A stretch of DNA of 64,000 nucleotides from contig JBANSL010000010.1 in NCBI GenBank assembly GCA_037127255.1, forward strand, positions 29,468,620-29,532,619, read 5' to 3'. The number at the start of each line of letters is the position of its first letter. The stretch's first letter is position 1. Under the pieces are notes generated by a model. That model made no database searches. It worked only from the letters and a program-made list of their open reading frames with translations, and was not told the DNA's origin. Positions 33,633 through 44,104 of this stretch are shown here, in pieces. This DNA comes from Persicaria tinctoria. Lineage: Eukaryota; Streptophyta; Magnoliopsida; Caryophyllales; Polygonaceae. Both the position numbers and the translations under genes were made by a program.

Positions 33633-33790
33633 CTGTCGCGGTTGTCTTCGTCGGCCTCCTTCCTCAACCTGTCCCTCCGGCTCCACCGGCGTCGAGATCC
33701 TCAGAAAACCGGCTTCCTCCCTCCTCGTCTCTCTCCTGAGCTTTGGGCTTTTTGGTTTTTGACAGAAGAACGTCCCCTTTTTCTTTTCTT
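33633..33790 (-). other. Probable 5' UTR exon of the DUF1985 gene
   Basis: GC-rich minus-strand sequence ending in gacaacCGCGACAGAG followed by a strong donor gtaagtcc (33632 downward). The next acceptor on the minus strand (cttttcag, 32639-32646) leads into the exon with the start codon. This gives a 5' UTR intron of about 1 kb. The plus-strand frame in the same place (MSSSASFLNLSLRLHRRRDP) is an alternative but lacks support. Confidence 0.5.
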
Positions 33791-33835
33791 TAATAAAATA
33801 CTTCATTTTACACCCATTTTAATAAAACTAGTCTA

Positions 33836-33995
33836 TAGCCCGTGCGCTACGCACGGGGTTTTTAAAATTAATATAAGTACACTATCTTATTTTTCAGATG
33901 TTATCATATTAATCAATGCGTTCTAAATGATGTATAAAATATAGTATTCATCCGGAAAACATAGAGCGAGTATTCTATTTCCTTTAATTTTCCTT
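33836..33995 (-). mobile_element. Helitron-like 3' end (body at higher coordinates)
   Basis: On the minus strand the sequence ends ttttaaaaaccccgtgcgta, gcgcacgggctatagactag and t. That is a perfect stem CCCGTGCG-TAG-CGCACGGG 11 bp before a CTAG(T) terminus, followed by T-rich host DNA. About 150 bp match the copy at 5930-6105. The body would extend toward 34-39 kb, where several host gene fragments lie in the same orientation. The 5' TC end was not located. Confidence 0.55.
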
Positions 33996-34359
33996 CAATG
34001 TATGTCCTTTACTAGTCATAGATGAAAATGTGTTTTCGACTATTGTCTGAGACAATCGTTGTCACGCCCCATTTTTTTATCCACTGCTTTTTTTTATCCT
34101 AATGTCATACCTCAATACATTTGCTTCTACATGCGTCAAGCATATATGATAATTCTAGGGTCATCTTAATCAGCTGCAACATCGCCCTATATCACTGCAT
34201 AATCCAATGCAAAATTGACAACAAATCTGCATAAGAATAAAGTTCACCATATCCTATATGACTACTTAACAACAAATTGTATTAGCAAGTAGAGATGGAG
34301 GAAGTGGTGGTGAGGGTCATGCACGTGATTTATAAATGATTTTATAAACTTATTATATA

Positions 34360-34587
34360 CTCCATCCGTTTCATAATAAGTATCTTTTTACTTTCAGACA
34401 TACATTTTAAGGATATAAAACTCTATAAAATATTTTTTGTTTGTGATTTTTTTTTATATTGCTATACTTATTACTAATAAGTATGAAATTATTAAAAAAT
34501 GATTAAAAATAATATTTTATAGAGTTTTTACCTCATTAAAAAGCGTGCATTAAAAGACAAACGACATTTATTATGAAACGGATGAAG
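34360..34587. mobile_element. Stowaway-type MITE
   Basis: Left end CTCCATCCGTTTCATAATAA; right end in reverse CTTCATCCGTTTCATAATAA. TA precedes the left end and the right border reads TG, probably decayed. Inner inverted blocks (actctataaaatatt / aatattttatagagttt) support it. Confidence 0.85.
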
Positions 34588-36520
34588 TGTTATGATTTCT
34601 GACATCGGCACATCGCAATGTTGAATAAATAAGGATTGATTTTGATTTGGTTTAACCAAATTAAACCAAAATAAGGAAACTTTGCAACTACTACTACTCC
34701 GAATGATATTTTAACTTCATGTTAATTATATCCATAACATCAGTAATAGCGGAGCAAATCCTCTACCCCATGTTGCCTCCCCAAAACCCCGTCCCACATA
34801 AATATTTCACGCCTAAATCAACATTAAAAATATATATATTTAACTTCTACAGGTACACCTACCTATTATAACATATTTGAAAAAAAAATATTAAAAAATT
34901 GAATTATAGTATTTTTAAAAATATTTAGTAAAACAACAACTATTGAAAAAAAAATCATATATATATATACCAACAACTATGATGATGGCATCAGATTCGG
35001 TTTCTAAGGTTTATGCAATTTAGAGGCTGTTTATTTTTATAAAAAAAAACTTGCTGATGCTTTTTTTCGGGCACGTCTGCAGACTGTAGCTATGCATTGA
35101 TTGGCAACAGGAAAGCATAGCAGTGGTGGCTCCCCTGATCAAGTATCTTTTTGCTGAGCCATCTTGATCTCTCACAAGATGACTTCATCTCGACAATCTG
35201 ACCAAGTGCTCGTCAGCTGCGCGCTCTCAACTAAAGGTGCCATCCAGTGTAGTCTGTGAGATGTGAATCACATGATCGTGCGTTTCTTGGCATCACGTCT
35301 TGTCTTATGTCAAGTTTAAGAAACTTCTTGGTTTAAAGAAGACAACTTTAGAGGTCCTGATGCAAAGACTCCTTAGCACACTTTACTGCTTTCAAATTCC
35401 AACAGGTTGGTGGGATTCACTTCTCAAAATTGAACATATGTTTTGACTTATAATAGACGTATCATATTATTAAAAAAAAAAGATGTATCATGTTTGAACT
35501 CGCAACATACCTAAACACACTAGTAAAAGTTCAAAGCTACACAACCACACACTTGAAAAAATTTGCGACTCACTATGTGAATGCACATAAGTGTTCTGCT
35601 CCTTGGTATGAAACCAATGTCTATCAGCTCTGCGAACTCAAAGTTGCCTAATCTGTTTGGACGGCGACTGGCGATCTAAACCTGCTTTTACAATGACAGC
35701 AACATAGGGCCGTGTCGGGTCTAGGGCGTCTTTGCAGTATATTGCATAAAGGAAACAGTACAAGCTTAGGTTGGTTCTGTTCCAGTCACCCCGGGTATCA
35801 ATAGTTAGTGGCTTGAGTCTCAAAAGGGGACATGTTGACACTGAAGCCTGCAATGGAAATCCTTCCAAACCCTTCAAAAACCAATCTTCAACTTCTTTGT
35901 AAAATGATCCAAATCTGCATTTTTTTGTCGAAGCTTTAATGTCGAGTTATAACAAAATAAACATCCGGACTTTAAAAATACAACTTTAATGGTATTTGAA
36001 CAAAACTTCTAAGAGAGTAGTTGAAACCAGATGAAATATCGATGTTTGGAATAAGCAATTTCAGAATAATATATCGAACAGAAAATTTCGAACACCCGGA
36101 GAAGGCAAACAACAAAAGCAAATCGAATAGGAAATTTCAGAAAAAACGAACAGCAAAAGCAAGCGAAAACCCCCAATCGAACCTCCCTCAAACAGCCTAA
36201 TTCTCAAGGGTGTTTAGTTTAACTAATCAAACACCAAATCGAACATGAAATCGAAAAGGTACTTGAATCTAAATTGAAAATGGAATTCTTATTGTTATTT
36301 GGATTAGGGCGCTATTTCCTTGCCTTGTCAGCTGCAATTGTTCCTTTTGGGTAGCTAGTGAGAAATTTTGTTACGCAGTTTTGGCTTTGCTAAATTCTCA
36401 ATAAGTAACTTGAATAGCAATTAAGAAGGGAATTGAAATAGATAAGCAATTTAGAAACTTAAAAACAACAATTTGAACATGAAATCGAACAAATCATGGA
36501 AAACAACCAATCTGAACATA
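34588..36520. other. Patchwork DNA without a recognised gene
   Basis: AT-rich stretches alternate with more complex ones (35.05-35.45 and 35.6-35.9 kb) that look like decayed exons or UTRs. None of the short frames is recognisable. If the Helitron-like end at 33836 is real, this would be its interior. Confidence 0.35.
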
Positions 36521-36754
36521 CTTGAGTTCTGACGTCCATGGCGGTTCCTTTCCCATACTCCTCTCCTCCCCTGCCGCCATGAGCCGACTCTTCGCCACCA
36601 ATCAAGCAACACAGAAATATTGAATTGAATTGCTCAAGTGCTCAAAATGGAACATCAAGCTGGACAAAATTGAAAACTCTAACCATTCAATGTTCAAACA
36701 CTACATTGGAGATACAAATCTAAATTCGCATACAAATCAGTAATGAGAGCTTAC

Positions 36755-37055
36755 CTTCCGCCCTTTCCTCCCATAGTGAGATCGATCCATGTGCCATAAC
36801 ACAAGCCACTGCATCCCTGAACTCCGGCGGAGCCCATAACACCTTCAAAATGGCGCTGGTGTGCACATTTGATGGAAATGGAAACACCAAATTGAACATC
36901 ATGGAAAAATTAAAAACGCCTAAACCGAACAAATTAGAGATATAAATTATCGATAAGGCTCGAATTTGAGCTCAAACCTTGGTCCTAAAAGTGAAAGCGA
37001 AGGACGAAGAAGCCGGGTCGGGTGAGTCGAAGATGGCGAGTGTGCCATTGATGGA
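36755..37055 (-). pseudogene. SEH1: Fragment of a SEH1-type nucleoporin (WD40) gene
   Basis: Two exons on the minus strand. Exon A (about 37055-36978) reads NGTLAIFDSPDPASSSFAFT, then FRTK before a donor gtttga. Exon B (36855-36755) follows an acceptor (caccag) and reads AILKVLWAPPEFRDAVACVM, then AHGSISLWEERAE before gtaagc. This matches the first WD40 blades of plant SEH1, a subunit of the Nup107-160 nuclear pore complex and of the GATOR-like SEA complex. The start of exon 1 and everything after exon B are missing: the sequence upstream of exon A is unrelated. It is therefore a captured fragment, in line with the neighbouring transposon signals. Confidence 0.72.
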
Positions 37056-37549
37056 GTTTCGGTAAGATTTCAGAAAAACCGAACAGCGGACCGATTGCAT
37101 ACCGATTTGAAGATCGAATCTTACATAATTATAAATAAATAAAACACTAGACCAATTTAACCTTAAATTCAAGCCTGCATCAAAATACCATAGACCAGTT
37201 TGAACCTAAAAAATCACAAAATATGAGTTTATAATTAGATTGGCGAATTCGATCCAAACACCATAAGACTCTTTGATACAATCAAAGCTCAAACTATCTA
37301 TATCATGTAATGTATGATCAAAACTCTTCTATATCATCTTCTTCTTTATCAATCCTATTTCAATTCACCAACTTAATTACCATTAATGAACCTAAATTCC
37401 CATACCTTAAACTCAATTATAAACCCATCTGGTTCTGGTTAATTTAGATCCTAAACTTCCTCAACATCTCATCAATAAAACGTGATAAAATAAGTCTGAT
37501 ATCTTACCAAAACTCGATCTAGGGCGCTAGGGTTTATCTTCCTCCCGTG

Positions 37550-37870
37550 CTATAAGAATCATTGTCATGACATCGATGACTTCTCCGGCCGCCTCTGCAG
37601 AATCCCTAACCCTAGAATCTTCGCCGTGTCCGTCAGCGACAGACGCAGCCTCCAGATCGAACCCTAGCGTCGCTCTGGCGCCATTGTTTGTCAAGCCGGC
37701 GGCTAGGAAGTGGGGGTCGTCGGGGCCGGGCGATACTCGTCGAGATTCGGGGCGGTATTCGTCGGGGGCCTTTCCCCTTCCTTCTTTCAATTGGTTCAGA
37801 TGTTGGAGAGAGAACGTGGTTGGGAAGGTGAGGCAAGTTCAGATCGTGGGAGAGAGAGGATGAAAGAAAG
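37550..37870. other. GC-rich island, possible 5' exon of an unidentified gene fragment
   Basis: A strongly GC-rich segment in AT-rich DNA with open frames on both strands (plus strand from ATG at 37567; minus strand from 37790). The content is not recognisable, and codon structure does not favour one strand. It may be the captured promoter or first exon of a host gene. Confidence 0.3.
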
Positions 37871-38352
37871 AAGAGAAGGAAATAAAAGGAATGAAAAAAT
37901 AAAGAAAAAAAGATAGAGCTCCACGTGGATAAACTGGGAGGGCTGGAAAGGACTCAGCTTTAAGATATAGGGGATACTTCATTTTAAAAAAAATCTTTAT
38001 TCTATTAGTTCTTATATAAATTTTATTATTTTTAAACACACAAGTACACAACTATACATCTTAACTAATTAAAATCTTTTAAAATGACAACAACTCACAA
38101 ATCAATTAAAATCATTATAATCTATACTTACAAAACACAAAAAAAAAAAAAAATTAAAACAAAACCTATCGTCTAAAAACTCATCTATTTTGAAATGGAT
38201 GGAGTAATTCATTTATTCTACAAAAAAAAATAATTAACGGGAATATTAAAAATCTAATGGAGAGGTGCAGAGAAATTAGGAAGGGAAATTAAAAACTTGG
38301 TATAAGTACAGGTTTAGTTATCACATAAATTAGCTAAAAAAAACCTACCAAG

Positions 38353-38650
38353 GAGAAAAGGAAACCAAAGAGAATGAGGAATTTGAGATGGCACAAACCA
38401 TCTCAAAGAACCATCAAGGGAATATGAGAGATCGAAGTCTTTATTTTGGATATCTTTAGCATCCAATTCAACGAGATGCATATCTCTCCCGTCTTCTGAG
38501 AAGTCAACACAACATCGAATAGGATTGCATGTGTCTCTCACTCGCACCCTTCGGTGCCACTTTTCGTTGATCAAGACCTTAGTACTGTCATCTGAAATGA
38601 TGCACTTGGTTGATGGTTTAGTAGGGCCCAAACTCATCCAAACCTTTACC
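38353..38650 (-). pseudogene. Exon-like open frame, unrecognised
   Basis: An open stretch between a possible acceptor (ggtaaag) and a donor (cttg/gtaggt) reads VWMSLGPTKPSTKCIISDDS through VRVRDTCNPIRCCVDFSEDG and SLDGSLRWFVPSQIPHSLWF. It looks like true protein sequence but I do not recognise the family. It stands alone in transposon-rich DNA, so a captured exon is the likeliest reading. Confidence 0.4.
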
Positions 38651-39718
38651 TCGTAAAAAAGAGTAAATTAGCCTTTATCTTAGGAATAATATGCAAAATT
38701 GGTCTTTCAATCCTATATTTTAAAATAAGAACCTAAAAAAAAAAATCCCTACTAAAAATGAGAGAATCCTAAAAATATAATTTAAAATATAGATAAAATG
38801 TTTTAATTAGAAAACCCAATACAAAATTTATGTATTTAAAATCAGTAATTTGAGTAGATTATATGGCACATTTCTCTTTTTTTTTTCTTTTTCTTATGCA
38901 AGTAAAGTTTTGGGTTTTTTTTTTTTGGAGATGTCATGTTCTGCTAAACCACCATCCAATATAATAGAATCTCAATTCTATCTAAATGCATCATTTAACA
39001 GAGAAACACTCTCTCCTCTCTCTAGTTTTCTAGGGAGAGGGAGCTCAATCTTCGCGGCTTCGGCCGCACCATTCCGGCTCCGGCCGCCCCACCCTGGCTT
39101 CGGCCATCTCCACACTAGGCGTCGCTCCTTCGTGGACGACTGCACGATGAAAAACCCTAGTTCGAAAATCCATTTTCGGAGATCGTTCTAAACCCTAAAC
39201 CATTTTTGGGGATTCGTTAAATCTGGGGTCATTCTCCTGTTTTCTTCCTCCCCCATGTCGAATTCGTGCTTTGTTTGCCCGTGGTTCGTTTATGGTGTTT
39301 CGATTGCACTGGTCGACCTTGAGCCCCAAATCTCTAACCCGGGTAAGCGCTCTCTTCGGCAATCATATCTGTGTTGTGGGGGTTGCGTGTTACCTTCTCA
39401 TCACTCCTCGCCGCCATCTGGGCTTGCCGGTGGCGCGGCTACTTCCGGTTGTTCCGTCATGGAGCCTTGTTGCAGTCCGTCGTCGCTTGCCTCTGATGTC
39501 CGAATCGAAACCCATGGTGTTTCGCATCTCAGGAATCCCCCTCCTGTTATTCCCTCGGTTTCGACCGCTCGGCGTCTCCTTGCTCCGGCCTTCCTTTGTG
39601 GCACCACCCACGCCTTGGTTAGGTCTGGCTCTCCGATGGCGTTTGTTTTTCTTCTCCTTCCTTTGTCGTTGAAGAAGAAGGGTAAAAAAAAGAGAAAAAA
39701 AAAGAAAGAAAAAAAAAA

Positions 39719-40611
39719 GGTAAATTCCTTTGGTGGTCCCTAACCTTTAAGGGTTAGCCACTATTGGTCCCCAACCTTTGTAAGTGATACTTTTAGTCCT
39801 TAACCTTTTAGGTATTGCTACTATTTGGTCCTCCCGTCTATTTTCTAATTACACTAAATAATAAAATTATTTAATTTTCTAAATAAAGCCAAGAGAAATT
39901 AGAAAATGGTTCTGTGACTTACGTCTAATGAATTTTAGGGGCCCCGTTCAATATTACCTTAATCTTAAAATATTTGATTTTTTCCCACTTGCTAATTATT
40001 AAAAAAATATTTTATGTGTAGTTTTTAACTTATTAAAAAATGTGTCAACAAGTTAAGCATCCACTATTTTGATACGAATAGAGTACTTATTACATTTACC
40101 AATCTTTCAAAAACATGTAGCATATAAATTATGTAAAATAAATGTATTCCTTTAAATAGGATAATTAAAAAAATGCCCAAATAAATTGAATATAGGACTT
40201 CTTCCTATTGGATTTTAAGTCATATATTTTAACTTTTTTAATTATGTATCAATACATATAGTATTTTCACATTAAAAACTCATTCATTGTGTGAAGTTAT
40301 AATTTACAAATAAAATTTTGAATATATATGTGAAAAATCTTAAAATATAATAAATTATACTCTAATACAAGAGTTTGTATTAAAATAACAAATAAAAATA
40401 GTTAATAAGGAGGCTCAATAACTAAAATAGTTTTTCATTTAGAAAAAACAATTATAAAATGTACATTTAATAAAATTTTGGCATTTAATTGGATGGAAGG
40501 ACCAATAGTAGAAACATGTAAAAGGTTAGGGACTAAAATTAACACTTAAAAAGGTTAGGGATTGATAGTGGCTAACCCTTAAAGGTTAGGGACTACCAAA
40601 GGAATTTACCC
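39719..40611. mobile_element. TIR transposon (MULE-like MITE), about 893 bp
   Basis: Inverted ends of about 55 bp. The left end reads GGTAAATTCCTTTGGTGGTC, then cctaacctttaagggttagc and cactattggtcc. The right end in reverse reads GGGTAAATTCCTTTGGTAGT, then ccctaacctttaagggttag and ccactatcaatcc. Both flanks are poly-A runs, so a 9-bp A-tract duplication is possible but cannot be proved. The inside is AT-rich and non-coding. Confidence 0.85.
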
Positions 40612-40710
40612 AAAAAAAAAAGATAAAAGGATGTCAAATCCTTTCCCCGTACAAAGTGGATAAAAAATAATAAAAAAAAACTTTATGCTTTTTCTTTTTA
40701 AATATTGAGT

Positions 40711-40818
40711 TAATCCCAAAAGGGCTTTATGTAAATCCCGAAAGGGCTTAACAAAATTCCCGAAAGGGTTTGATAAAATCCCAAAAGGGTTGGCTCAAAA
40801 TCCCGCAAGGGCTCGACT
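40711..40818 (+). repeat. Five imperfect repeats of about 22 bp, core aatcccgaaagggct
   Basis: The core aatccc(g/a)(a/c)aaggg(c/t)t recurs at about 40714, 40734, 40756, 40778 and 40800. The same ccgaaagggcc motif appears twice in ORF1 of the L1 element (near 49550 and 49900), which hints at a common LINE origin. Confidence 0.7.
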
Positions 40819-40998
40819 AAAGTTTTAAAGGCAAAATCTGGTTAGCGTTTTGTTTCGAGCAGCGTGCGGCTCTACTTCCGGCGTTTCTAGGAGGTTGTCT
40901 TCTTGGTTTGGGAGTGTGGAGTGTGGAGTCGGGACTGGCTGAGGTCGAGGTGGTGCGTTGAGGACGTCTTCGTATCCGGGATTGATCTTCCTTGGAGT

Positions 40999-41458
40999 TA
41001 GAGCTGGCAAAACCCGACCCGAACCCGAAAACCCGACCCGGTCGACCCGGAACCGATTGTTTTGAACACCGATCAACCCGACTCATTTTGGACCCGAAAT
41101 CCGAATAACCGATAACCGAAACTCACCCAAATCCGAATGAACCGAACCCGATTCAACCGAAACCCATTAAGATCCGAACCCGTTACAACCGAAACCCGAT
41201 ATAACCCGAACTTTAAGATACATTCTAGTAAATTTTTCAAAATGAATATTGAAATAACTGAAACCCGAGACAACCGAAACCCGAATGAACCGAAACCCGA
41301 TACAACCGAAAACCGAACCCGACCCAACCAAATGACCAAATTATTAGACATTACCCGAAACCGAATGACCCGAAACCCGAATTACCCGAAACCCGAATAA
41401 CCCGAAACCCGACTAACCGAACCCGAACCCGATCCGACCCGCCCGATTGCCACCTCTA
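40999..41458. mobile_element. hAT-type MITE (460 bp) rich in AACCCGA repeats
   Basis: Ends TAGAGCTGGCAAAACCCGAC (left) and, in reverse, TAGAGGTGGCAATCGGGCGG (right). Exact 8-bp duplication CTTGGAGT (40991-40998 and 41459-41466). The inside is almost entirely aacccgaaa(c) variants. It is inserted in the LINE-derived element. Confidence 0.92.
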
Positions 41459-41767
41459 CTTGGAGTTCGTCTGCACTACCCACGGGAGTTAGAGTCCTGG
41501 TACCGCTGGCCCGCGGTGGCACTGCTCGGTGGTGCTTGGCTTCGTTCTTCGTCGGCTTCCTCAGCTTTTTTGGGAGTTGATCTTCTTGGGTCGTTTTGTT
41601 GTAGGGTTTATTTCTGCTTGTTTCATTTCGCTTGTTGTTTGTATTTCTGTATGTTTAGGTTGTATGTTTGACGGTTTACCGTCTGCCGACTTTGTCGACC
41701 TCTCGGTGAGTCAGGTCTGTCTGACCATCGAATTATTACCTTACCAAAAAAAAAAACCCATCCAATA

Positions 41768-43375
41768 GAATGATATCCAGTACTCGGAAATTTCGTGTGG
41801 TGTCTTTGTGGTATTGTAATTTTACCGGGTATACAACTCTTTTACATATTTCGTGTGGTGGTTTTGTACACTATGCCTCGCGTCCTCGGTGGGTTAAAAT
41901 TAATTAACATCGGGCTTACATCTTCGTTATTTTGAATTAAAAAAGAAGAAGAAGAAAGAACGATGGAGGCGAGGGCAAATTGTGGAGGACGAACGAACGA
42001 TACTGGTGCGTACAGCAAGGAGCGACTAATTTTTGGGCCATTTCTAAATTGTGGGGGTCGACTTGGTAGAAGTCATCACATATGGCCCATTAAAAAGGAG
42101 TTGTTCCTATGCCTCGTTCGACAATAGATGTTGCGTAATACTATACTTTTTATTACTTCTTTTTTCCAGAAACTAAATACACCGCAAATCATCACGTTGC
42201 TTTAGATGTGGACCACGTCAGTTTCGACATACACTAATTATCTCTTCTAAGGATTATTAAAAGCATGATTAATTAAAAATTCTACCACGTTGATTAATTA
42301 AAAATTCTACGACACCTAATTGAACGTGGTGCACATGTCTGTACGATTCTACGACACCTAATTGAACGCGGTGCACATTTCTGTAAGAAGGGATTTACGG
42401 TGTATCTAGCAACCCCCTTCTTTTTATACAATAATTTCATACTTGTTAGATATAGGGTGTGTATGGCACCGGTGAAAATCGGTTAAAAAGTGTGAAATTA
42501 TTAGCTGTTAAAAAAATTAAATGGTTTTAAAGGGTGTATGAGAACAACAAATAAACTATAATCAGTTAAAAAAAGGCTAGGGTTTAAAAATAAGCCGCAG
42601 ATTGAAGCTTATTTTGGGGTTTATATTCCAAAATTACTATTTTACCCCTTCTCTTTTATCTTTTTTGGTTTGCAAGTACCACAATACCCCTAATAAAAAC
42701 CAAATAAACTCTACTTTTTACAAATAAACTATTTTTCGCCTCATACGGAGATTATCTTGTTGTTTAAATTTTCACAAGGGCTTTAGGCAAGATGTCAAAA
42801 TGACTAGTGACAAGATAATTTCAACTAAATTGCACACACTCATTTTCATTTTTTTGCTAAAAAATTGCAAATAGGTCCAATAGCTCTCTCATTCACAGTG
42901 AACGATTTGGAAGAAGAAGCTAGGTCTCCTTGAACGAGATTCGTCACCCCAATCCTAAGAAGCCGAAGAAGGTATTAGGTGGTTTTTTGGTAGATTTAAG
43001 AGAAATTCTATTCGATCTATCGAATTTAATGTAAGATGTTTGGTTATAGTTGGGTTTTATGATTTTTTTTTCTATGAAATTGAGTTAGGTTTTTTTGAAA
43101 TTATAATTAAAATTGATGAGTGTTTATAGTTTTAGTTTAACTATTGTTGATATGTGTGTTGTGGGTATTGATTTATGAGTTGAAATTGAAATCAAAATTG
43201 ATGAAATGGCTTATTTTCGATTTGGGGTGTTTGAACTCAAATATGAACGCTTTTGTCGGGGTGGGAGGTGCTCGAGTGGTGGCGCTGACGGACAACGGAG
43301 ACTCGCTAGAGTTGGGCGAGGAGACTGTTGAGCATCAAAGACTGGAAGATGCAACTCAATAGCCTCGTATATTTG
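41768..43375. other. AT-rich DNA, no gene recognised
   Basis: Contains a direct duplication near 42297-42385 (attctacgacacctaattga, then acg(t/c)ggtgcacat, twice) and a possible transposon end gggtgtgtatggcaccgg at about 42466. No second terminus was found for the latter. No coding frame is convincing. Confidence 0.35.
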
Positions 43376-43500
43376 TTTGGATCCATGGCAAGCTGAGCAA
43401 GCCGCCGATCCAAACAACTCCATAGCCTCGTATAATTGTTTGGACTTTGGATCCATGGCAAGCCGAGCAAGCCGCCGATCCAGACAATATTAAATAGCCG
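43376..43500 (-). repeat. Local repeats of a GGATCGGCGGCTTGCTCGGC unit
   Basis: On the minus strand, ggatcggcggcttgctcggc plus ttgccatggatccaaa is repeated two to three times, next to a complete copy in the NRS/ER fragment (residues WIGGLLG). The repeats look like expansions seeded by that captured coding sequence. Confidence 0.75.
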
Positions 43501-43508
43501 AGCAAGCC

Positions 43509-43625
43509 GTCGATGCCCTGGGATTCGCAGATCTTGCCGAGCAAGCCGCCGATCCAGCCCTTGCGGCCGTAGATGATGAACTTGAGCGACTCTTGCAAGG
43601 AGCTGTTGGCGGTGAAACCCATGGC
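43509..43625 (-). pseudogene. 5' fragment of an NRS/ER-type rhamnose synthesis gene
   Basis: From the ATG at 43622 the minus strand reads MGFTANSSLQESLKFIIYGR, then KGWIGGLLGKICESQGID. This matches the N-terminal Rossmann start of plant UDP-4-keto-6-deoxyglucose epimerase/reductase (NRS/ER, also the C-terminal half of RHM), which has IYGKTGWIGGLLGKLCE. The NAD-binding Gly-rich loop is kept as GRKGWIGGLLG. Homology stops after about 38 codons and passes into repeats of its own tggatcggcggcttgctcgg sequence. The upstream 110 bp may be the captured 5' UTR. A gene fragment, not functional. Confidence 0.75.
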
Positions 43626-44049
43626 GGAGGAGGAGGCAATCTGATCTCAACAAGGGGGAGATCATAGGAGGTAAGACTAAGAGGTCGGCGTCGGACAATT
43701 CACCTCTCTGCCATGGATAATGGCGGCTGCAGTTCTAGGGCTCCCTCTTGGAGTCAATTGGTAATTGTTTGGAAATAATAAAAAGGACTTTGTGTAATTT
43801 AATTAAAATTATTTTGTCAATAGTCATTTGGACGTATGGTCTCTAGACTCACTCTTAAATTTTTAACTAATTTTACCAACAGTTTATAAATTTTACCTTG
43901 TTTATAATTTTAGTTAATTTATTAACTCCGTCTCATATGAACCCATAGCTGATTGGAAGGAATATTTTATGTTTGCCTTTTCTATTTACCCTTAGCTCTC
44001 TTTTTTTCCCTTTTTTTGACAATAATTCATCTCATGATTATCCTTTTAA

Positions 44050-44065
44050 ATTTATGGTGTGTTTT
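44050..44065 (+). repeat. L1 target site duplication, left copy
   Basis: ATTTATGGTGTGTTTT, identical to 50613-50628. The 16-bp size is typical of L1-type target-primed insertion. Confidence 0.92.
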
Positions 44066-44104
44066 TTTTTTTTTTGATAAGGAAAGGATTCGGGAGGGAT
44101 CACC

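Larger units (their letters stand above)
38962..41757 (+). mobile_element. Probable LINE-derived non-autonomous retroelement, interrupted by two transposons
   Basis: The segment ends in cgaattattaccttaccaaaaaaaaaaa. A CTTACC/CTTATC plus poly(A) end like this also closes the L1 element at 44.07 kb. The 10-bp repeat CCATCCAATA lies before it (38952-38961) and after the poly(A) (41758-41767), as a target duplication would. Its GC-rich 5' part (39.0-39.7 kb) and 3' part (40.8-41.7 kb) are interrupted by a MULE-type element and an hAT element. Without them it is about 1.4 kb. There is no reverse transcriptase. The 5' limit depends on the duplication alone. Confidence 0.5.

Noticed and set aside
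37527..37790. Minus-strand frame containing RRVSPGPDDPHF, reminiscent of a CLE peptide motif
   Set aside because: The residue order differs from the CLE consensus at key prolines, the motif is not at the C-terminus, and there is no signal peptide. It is probably chance in a GC-rich segment.
38020..38215. Possible Stowaway MITE ending atttgaaatggatggagtaa
   Set aside because: Only one end is visible. The opposite end could not be found, so it is not listed as an element.
42440..42730. Possible transposon starting gggtgtgtatggcaccgg
   Set aside because: No inverted partner end or target duplication found within 2 kb.
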